This document shows, one piece after another, positions 13,034 through 17,422 of a DNA stretch of 17,422 nt. The stretch is from CAKRHR01 sp964423195. GTDB taxonomy: Bacteria; Bacillota; Clostridia; Lachnospirales; Lachnospiraceae. The notes beneath the pieces were generated by a model, which was given only the letters and a program-made list of their open reading frames with translations, did not search any database and was not told the origin of the DNA. Where the stretch lies: the NCBI GenBank assembly GCA_964423195.1, contig CAYRDY010000046.1, forward strand, positions 1-17,422. The letters run 5' to 3'. How positions within the stretch are numbered: position 1 is the first letter of the stretch; each line of letters opens with the position of its first letter. The position numbers and the translations under genes are program-made.

Positions 13034-14125
13034 ATGTTGGAAAATCATTCTGAGAAGCGTCATATTCTGAATGATTGCCTGAGTGATTCAGAATTATCAG
13101 AAAACTATTATCAGGCAAATGACATCGGTGACGGCATCTGGCATATCTATGAGCCGGGAAAAGTGTTCTCTTCCCTGATCATCGGGCAGACCTCGGCGCT
13201 GCTCATCGATACCGGCTACGGCTTCGGCCATCTCGCGCGGTTTGTCCGCTCGCTGACAGACCTCCCGCTGACCGTCGTCAACACGCATGGTCATTTTGAC
13301 CATGTCGGCGGAAATTTTCAATTTGATCAGGTGTGGATGGCGCCCGCGGAAAGAGCTATTTATGAAATGCATATGCGGGAAGTGCGCCCGATCACCGTGA
13401 AAAACTTCGCGGCAGCGGACGAAAAAATCGCGACACGCGTACCGCCAGGCGAGACAGCCGAAGCGCGCGACGCGACTGTAAGCGGAGCGGTGCGCGTACC
13501 GTCGAACAAGACAGCCGAAGCGCGCGGCGCGACTGTAAGCGGAGCGACACGCGTCCTGCCGCCGGGCTTTGACAGGGCGGCTTATCTGGCACGCCCGCCA
13601 AAGGCCACACTGCCGCTCGCGGACCGCCAGATCTTTGACCTCGGCGGGCGGCGTGTCCAGGCTATTCTGATGCCCGGCCACACGCACAGCCACATGGTAT
13701 TTTTCGACGACCGCAGTCACATTTTATTCGGCGGTGACAACATCGCCAACAATGTCTGGTTGCAGTTCGATTTCAGCGCCCCGCTGCATGTATACAGGGA
13801 AAACCTGCAATCTCTCCACAGAGAACTCGACGAGCGCATCCGAGATGAGCGCCCGCCGGCCGTGCCCAGTCGGTCCCCGGCGGAAATACCCGCTCTGCCG
13901 GCAAGTCCTTTACGCATTTTGTCCTCCCACAGCGGACAGCTTTTTCCGGAGACGCTCCTGGACTGCATCGACCTGGCGATCCGTCACATCGATGACGCCA
14001 AGAGCAGGATTTTCATCCATCCGCGCACCGGCGACAGATCCCTGATGCACACGGAATACCTGCCGGAAAACACGCTGCCGGGAACCCGAAAAATACATAT
14101 CATCTATGATAGAAATAACCTGTGA
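13034..14125 (+). CDS. MBL-fold (metallo-beta-lactamase superfamily) metallohydrolase
   Basis: 363 residues of the glyoxalase II/MBL hydrolase superfamily, a cytoplasmic binuclear metal enzyme of unknown substrate. The metal ligands are all present: THGHFDH (H85, H87, D89, H90), PGHT (H216), GGD (D235) and SSHSG (H299). There is no signal peptide. Between the first motif and H216, residues 133-171 are two copies of a 19-residue repeat (57 bp each at DNA level), probably a surface-loop insertion. A second low-complexity Pro/Arg stretch (about 268-292) precedes the last ligand. The start ATG at 13034 follows AGGTGAT by 4 bases. It is a single-gene transcription unit ending in a bidirectional terminator. 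Substrate cannot be predicted from neighbours. Confidence 0.9.
   Translation: MLENHSEKRHILNDCLSDSELSENYYQANDIGDGIWHIYEPGKVFSSLIIGQTSALLIDTGYGFGHLARFVRSLTDLPLTVVNTHGHFDHVGGNFQFDQVWMAPAERAIYEMHMREVRPITVKNFAAADEKIATRVPPGETAEARDATVSGAVRVPSNKTAEARGATVSGATRVLPPGFDRAAYLARPPKATLPLADRQIFDLGGRRVQAILMPGHTHSHMVFFDDRSHILFGGDNIANNVWLQFDFSAPLHVYRENLQSLHRELDERIRDERPPAVPSRSPAEIPALPASPLRILSSHSGQLFPETLLDCIDLAIRHIDDAKSRIFIHPRTGDRSLMHTEYLPENTLPGTRKIHIIYDRNNL
13437..13550 (+). repeat. Two tandem 57-bp repeats inside the MBL gene
   Basis: Units 13437-13493 and 13494-13550, with the first bases of a third (GCGT at 13551). Each encodes 19 residues of the form RVPxxxTAEARxATVSGA plus a variable residue, in frame. The core from GACAGCCGAAGCGCGCG onward is nearly identical between copies, pointing to a recent duplication. 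Several short palindromes (GCGCGC) occur in the unit. Confidence 0.88.
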
Positions 14126-14165
14126 AAAGCGGAGGGACTGTTTTTTAGCAGCCTCTCCGCTTTTT
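14125..14165. terminator. Bidirectional terminator between the MBL gene and the Ca2+-ATPase gene
   Basis: A perfect 10-bp stem, AAAAGCGGAG (14125-14134) with CTCCGCTTTT (14155-14164), encloses a 20-base loop, with A-rich and T-rich flanks on both sides. It starts at the last base of the MBL stop codon. It serves the plus-strand MBL gene directly and can also stop the convergent ATPase transcript. Confidence 0.85.
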
Positions 14166-14173
14166 AATCGATG

Positions 14174-14281
14174 TCATCGGTGGCAAGAAAATATCAATGT
14201 CACCGGCGGCTGGAAATGTCAATGCCAATATCCTGCCGGAAAATCTCACCGGCGGCGCCTGATCTAAATTTTCACTGGCGG
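14174..14281 (-). repeat. Four degenerate decamer copies at the 3' end of the Ca2+-ATPase gene
   Basis: Plus-strand copies of TCA(C/T)(C/T)GG(C/T)GG at 14174-14183, 14200-14209, 14246-14255 and 14272-14281. The last copy includes the stop codon and final codons of the ATPase gene; the others are downstream. Spacings are 26, 46 and 26 bases, as if a two-copy segment was duplicated. The third and fourth copies also share a following GATC at the same distance. Confidence 0.6.
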
Positions 14282-16887
14282 TGCTTGATCAGCCCGAACG
14301 CCTTGGAACACTCCATGATTACAAGCGGCACAAAGATCAGTGCCAAACCGATCAGATACAGCGTGCCAGGGAGCGAGATCAAACCGAAAACTGTCCGCAG
14401 CGGCGTGAAAAGCACCAGACACATCAACAGGATTGACACGAGTCCGGCAAGGTTCAGATTGCGGTTTGTAAACACACCGATCTTGAACAGCGAGTGATCA
14501 GACCGCATATTGTAGGCCTGCACGACCTGAGAGAGCGCAAGGACCATGAACGCAAGCGTCTGGCCGCCCTTATCCATACCGGTCTGCGTCATGCCGATGA
14601 AATAAGCGGCAAGCGAGAGCGCGCCGAACATGAAGCCCTGAAGGACAATGCGGACGCCGAAGCCGTGGGCGAACAATCCCTCATTCTTCGGTTTCGGCTT
14701 GCGGTCCATGACATCCTTCTCAACCGGCTCCATCCCCAAGGTAATGGCAGGCAGGCTGTCCGTAATCAGGTTGATCCACAGAAGCTGCATGGAGACCAGC
14801 GGGGACTTGCGCCAGATCAGCATGGCGACAAACACCGTGATGACCTCGCCGATATTGGTGCCCAGCAGATAGCCGACCACCTTTTTGATATTGTCATAGA
14901 TGCCGCGGCCTTCGCGGACCGCGTCAACAATGGTGGAGAAATTGTCATCCGTCAGGGTCATATCCGCGGCGCCCTTGGCCACATCGGTGCCGGTGATACC
15001 CATGGCACAGCCGATGTCGGCGGCCTTCAGCGCAGGCGCATCGTTGACGCCGTCGCCGGTCATGGACACGACCTGACCCTTGCGCTGCCACGCCTTGACG
15101 ATGCGGATCTTATTCTCAGGGGACACGCGGGCATAGACCGCGATATTTTCAACACACTCGTCCAGCTCACTGTCCGTCATCGCGTCCAGTTCCGGACCGG
15201 TGACCGCCCTGTCACCCTCCAGCATAATTCCCAGCTCTCTCGCGATGGCCGAGGCGGTAACCACATGGTCACCGGTGATCATGACAGGCTTGATGCCGGC
15301 TCTGCGGCAGGTTGCCACGGCGACCTTCGCCTCCGGACGCGGCGGGTCAATCATGCCGACCAGACCCATAAACGTGAGGCCGTTTTCCAGCTCCTCCGGC
15401 TTGAGTTCGTCAGGAACCGCGGCGATCTCCTTGTATCCGATGGCCAGAATGCGCAGGGCATTTTGGCTCATCTTCTCGTTGATCTCGGCAGCTTTTTTCA
15501 AATCCCCCGCAACGCAACGCGCCGCCATCACATCGAACGCGCCCTTGACGATGACGACATTTTTGCCGTCGATCCGATTGACAGTAGTCATCAGTTTCCG
15601 GTCAGAATCGAAAGGAATCTCTCCCAGACGCGGGTATTCGCGGTTCAATTCATCCTTCGGCATACCGTTTTTGTGCGCGGCGAGGACAATGGCCGTCTCG
15701 GTAGGATCGCCGATATGCTGCGCCTCATTGTCGTGGAAAACCACGCTGCCGTCGCTGCAAAGTGTCCCGTAAATCAACAGTTTCTTTACGTCATCCGTAT
15801 TCTGTGTGCTGATGTCCACCGGTGCCACTGCCCCGTCCAGATAGGCTTTGACGAGGGTCATGCGGTTTTGCGTCAGAGTCCCCGTCTTGTCGGAGCAGAT
15901 AACCGAGGCGCCGCCCAGCGTCTCCACCGCCGGCAGACGACGGATGATCGCGTTCTTCTTGGCCATGCGCTGCACGCCGATGGACAATACGATGGTCACG
16001 ATGGCCGGCAGGCCCTCCGGAATCGCGGAGACAGCCAGAGAGACGGCCGTCATAAAGATTTCAATGGCAGGGATGCCGCTGACGATGCCAACCACGAAAA
16101 TGATCGCGCAGGCGGCCAGCGCCATGACGCCCAGATATTTGCCGAGCTGAGCCAGCTTTTTCTGCAGAGGCGTCTGCGAATCGCCCTCGCTGTCAAGCAG
16201 ATTGGCGATCTTGCCCATCTCGGTATTCATGCCGGTGGCAGTCACAACGGCTGTGGCTGTCCCGTAAGTAATGGAACAGCCGGAGAAAATCATATTGGTT
16301 CTGTCCCCCAGCGGCGCCTTCTCCTCCACAATGACCTCGGCGTCCTTCTCGGAAGGGACGGATTCACCGGTGAGGGCGGATTCCTCACTTTTCAGGCTGA
16401 CACTGCGGATCAGCCTGGCATCGGCCGGAATAAAATCTCCTGCCTCCAGAAATATAATGTCGCCCGGAACCAACTCCGCGGCATCAATGATTTTTTCCTG
16501 CCCATCGCGCAGAACCCTGGCGTGCGGCGCGGACAGGCTCTTTAAGGCGTCCATGGCCTTTTCTGCCCGACTCTCCTGCATCACCCCCATGATCGCGTTC
16601 AAAACGACGATCAGCAGGATCAGGAACGGCTCAAAAAATCCCTGGGGATCGCCCTCCATACAGGCAATCGCAAAGGAGACGATCGCTGCCGCGATCAGAA
16701 TCAGGATCATCACATCCTTAAACTGCTCGGCAAACCGCTGAAGATTGGTCTTTTTCTTTTTCTCCTTCAGCTTGTTCTCCCCAAACTGCGCTCGTTTTTC
16801 CTGCGCCTGTGCTTCCGTCAGACCCGCACTCAGATCAGACTGAAGTGACTGCACGACTTTCAGAGCATCCTCGTTGTGTGCCGCCAT
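14272..16887 (-). CDS. P-type Ca2+-transporting ATPase (type IIA/SERCA-like)
   Basis: 871 residues, a full-length cation pump that uses ATP to export Ca2+ across the membrane. In order: cation-ATPase N domain (1-50), TM1-2 (58-104), actuator domain with TGES (173-176), TM3-4 with PEGLP (290-294), phosphorylation site DKTGT (D333), nucleotide domain with KGA (448-450), MITGD (537-541), hinge TGDGVNDAP (610-618) and TM5-10. Ca2+-site positions are kept: E291 in TM4, N678 and E681 in TNIGEV (TM5), and N706, T709 and D710 in NLITD (TM6). This favours Ca2+ over other cations; Mn2+ cannot be excluded. The position equivalent to SERCA Glu908 seems to be Gln, by manual alignment. ATG at 16887 follows GAGGG by 8 bases. 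Upstream is a possible -10 TATAAT (16904-16909) without a good -35. Confidence 0.94.
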   Translation of the reverse strand: MAAHNEDALKVVQSLQSDLSAGLTEAQAQEKRAQFGENKLKEKKKKTNLQRFAEQFKDVMILILIAAAIVSFAIACMEGDPQGFFEPFLILLIVVLNAIMGVMQESRAEKAMDALKSLSAPHARVLRDGQEKIIDAAELVPGDIIFLEAGDFIPADARLIRSVSLKSEESALTGESVPSEKDAEVIVEEKAPLGDRTNMIFSGCSITYGTATAVVTATGMNTEMGKIANLLDSEGDSQTPLQKKLAQLGKYLGVMALAACAIIFVVGIVSGIPAIEIFMTAVSLAVSAIPEGLPAIVTIVLSIGVQRMAKKNAIIRRLPAVETLGGASVICSDKTGTLTQNRMTLVKAYLDGAVAPVDISTQNTDDVKKLLIYGTLCSDGSVVFHDNEAQHIGDPTETAIVLAAHKNGMPKDELNREYPRLGEIPFDSDRKLMTTVNRIDGKNVVIVKGAFDVMAARCVAGDLKKAAEINEKMSQNALRILAIGYKEIAAVPDELKPEELENGLTFMGLVGMIDPPRPEAKVAVATCRRAGIKPVMITGDHVVTASAIARELGIMLEGDRAVTGPELDAMTDSELDECVENIAVYARVSPENKIRIVKAWQRKGQVVSMTGDGVNDAPALKAADIGCAMGITGTDVAKGAADMTLTDDNFSTIVDAVREGRGIYDNIKKVVGYLLGTNIGEVITVFVAMLIWRKSPLVSMQLLWINLITDSLPAITLGMEPVEKDVMDRKPKPKNEGLFAHGFGVRIVLQGFMFGALSLAAYFIGMTQTGMDKGGQTLAFMVLALSQVVQAYNMRSDHSLFKIGVFTNRNLNLAGLVSILLMCLVLFTPLRTVFGLISLPGTLYLIGLALIFVPLVIMECSKAFGLIKHRQ

Positions 16888-16959
16888 TCAATAACCCTCT
16901 TTCATTATAATATTAAACTTTGATGAACTGCCCAACATGATGAAAAAGCGGAAAATAGA

Positions 16960-17331
16960 TCAAAAATGCTGTTTTGAAAATGCTGTATCATTCTTAGAAA
17001 GAAGATAAACGCAATACTGATTCATGCTTATACCCTCACTCTTAGAATGCTCCGCAAGGGATCTGTGCAGACTGCGCGGCATCCTGAGTTTAAACTGACC
17101 AGAATAATTCTCTAAACAGTCCGGCTCCTGAATCTCTATCTTCTCTTCAATTGCCGCTTCCAGCCATGCTTTTTTTGCATCTAAAGCATTGGCAACTGCC
17201 GATTCAATGGTCTCACCGCATGTAATACAACCAGGAAGCTCCGGATATGAAACCACAAAGCCGCCCTCATCCTCATCCCCTACAATTTCCATTCGATAAT
17301 TTAATTTCATATATTCACTTAGCGTTTTCAT
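16960..17331 (-). CDS. hicB: HicB-family antitoxin
   Basis: 123 residues with the two parts of a HicB antitoxin. The N-terminal HicB-like domain (GGFVVSYPELPGCITCGET, then an Ala-rich helix with AWLEAAIEE) neutralises the HicA mRNase. The C-terminal ribbon-helix-helix or HicB-type DNA-binding segment (FKLRMPRSLHRSLAEHSKSE, then ISMNQYCVYLLSK) should bind the operator and repress the pair. ATG at 17331 is preferred to the GTG at 17346 because GAGG lies 9 bases upstream. It overlaps the end of the preceding gene by 17 bases, indicating translational coupling. Its stop is 72 bases before the Ca2+-ATPase start. Confidence 0.88.
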   Translation of the reverse strand: MKTLSEYMKLNYRMEIVGDEDEGGFVVSYPELPGCITCGETIESAVANALDAKKAWLEAAIEEKIEIQEPDCLENYSGQFKLRMPRSLHRSLAEHSKSEGISMNQYCVYLLSKNDTAFSKQHF

Positions 17332-17422
17332 CACGGTTCGCCTCACTTTCTACAATCCGCGCTACCATCTCTACATAAGCCTTCTTGATCGGCTCATGCT
17401 TTGGTATCGTAATCGGCCGACA
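17315..17422 (-). CDS. hicA: C-terminal fragment of a probable HicA-family toxin
   Basis: The last 35 codons are in the window and the start lies beyond the right edge. The visible peptide (RPITIPKHEPIKKAYVEMV, then ARIVESEANRDENAK) begins like the final strand of HicA, where a conserved (I/V)P-x-H motif is followed by a helix. HicA is a small mRNA-cleaving toxin with a dsRNA-binding-like fold; its active-site histidine would be in the missing part. The position directly before and overlapping hicB supports the call, since hicA-hicB is the common order. The tail after the H-motif helix is a little longer than in the shortest HicA proteins. Confidence 0.68.
   Translation of the reverse strand, partial: CRPITIPKHEPIKKAYVEMVARIVESEANRDENAK

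Noticed and set aside
14494..16545. 683-codon open frame antisense to the Ca2+-ATPase
   Set aside because: It is Arg/His/Asp-rich with no recognisable domain and lies wholly opposite a clear P-type ATPase with all motifs; a shadow of GC-rich codon use.
16904..16935. Promoter for the Ca2+-ATPase gene
   Set aside because: A TATAAT is present, but the nearest -35 candidate (TTGGGC) has a 20-base spacer; not strong enough to list.
1..17422. CRISPR arrays, tRNA or rRNA genes, insertion sequences
   Set aside because: No regularly spaced repeat-spacer pattern, cloverleaf, rRNA stretch or transposase with terminal inverted repeats was seen on either strand.

Overview
The window looks like chromosomal DNA of a Gram-positive anaerobe of class Clostridia, most plausibly a Lachnospiraceae-type bacterium. 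This is inferred from recognisable protein families (the three-S1-domain RNA-binding protein, the OppA variant, HicAB), AGGAGG-type ribosome binding sites, a Gram-positive lipobox and sigma-A promoters; no taxonomic search was possible. Two runs of exactly 100 N (2897-2996 and 12536-12635) are scaffold gaps, so this is a draft or metagenome assembly.

Layout. 1-1362, plus strand: the tail of a protein with octapeptide repeats (perhaps Rpn/PD-(D/E)XK type), then a lone tyrosine recombinase with two substituted catalytic positions, then a hairpin terminator. 1369-2685, minus strand: a membrane-anchored protein that resembles a degenerate ApbE (flavin transferase) fold. 2723-2996: a hairpin-rich non-coding block running into the first gap. 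2997-11212, minus strand: a five-gene oligopeptide ABC transporter operon, oppA-oppB-oppC-oppD-oppF, with a strong promoter, an attenuator-like terminator in the oppA leader and a terminator between oppA and oppB. 11213-11472: a hairpin/repeat-rich spacer. 11473-12920, minus strand: one gene for an S1-domain RNA-binding protein with a long Ala/Glu/Pro repeat tail, interrupted by the second gap. 12921-13033: divergent promoters. 13034-14125, plus strand: an MBL-fold metallohydrolase with a tandem-repeat insertion. 14125-14165: a bidirectional terminator. 14272-16887, minus strand: a P-type Ca2+-ATPase. 16960-17422, minus strand: a HicB antitoxin and the 3' end of a likely HicA toxin.

The most interesting unit is the Opp operon. 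OppA appears circularly permuted, because its N-terminal region matches what is normally the C-terminal end of SBP_bac_5 proteins. OppB has a roughly 270-residue outside segment after TM1, OppD has a roughly 240-residue charged coiled-coil insertion between Walker A and the Q-loop, and OppF has a charged linker and a predicted membrane segment at its C-terminus. Only OppC looks standard. These may be co-adapted parts of a variant importer, with the coiled coil and membrane tail acting at the cytoplasmic face and the enlarged OppB segment and permuted OppA acting outside. The remaining genes look like ordinary chromosomal neighbours with no obvious shared pathway.
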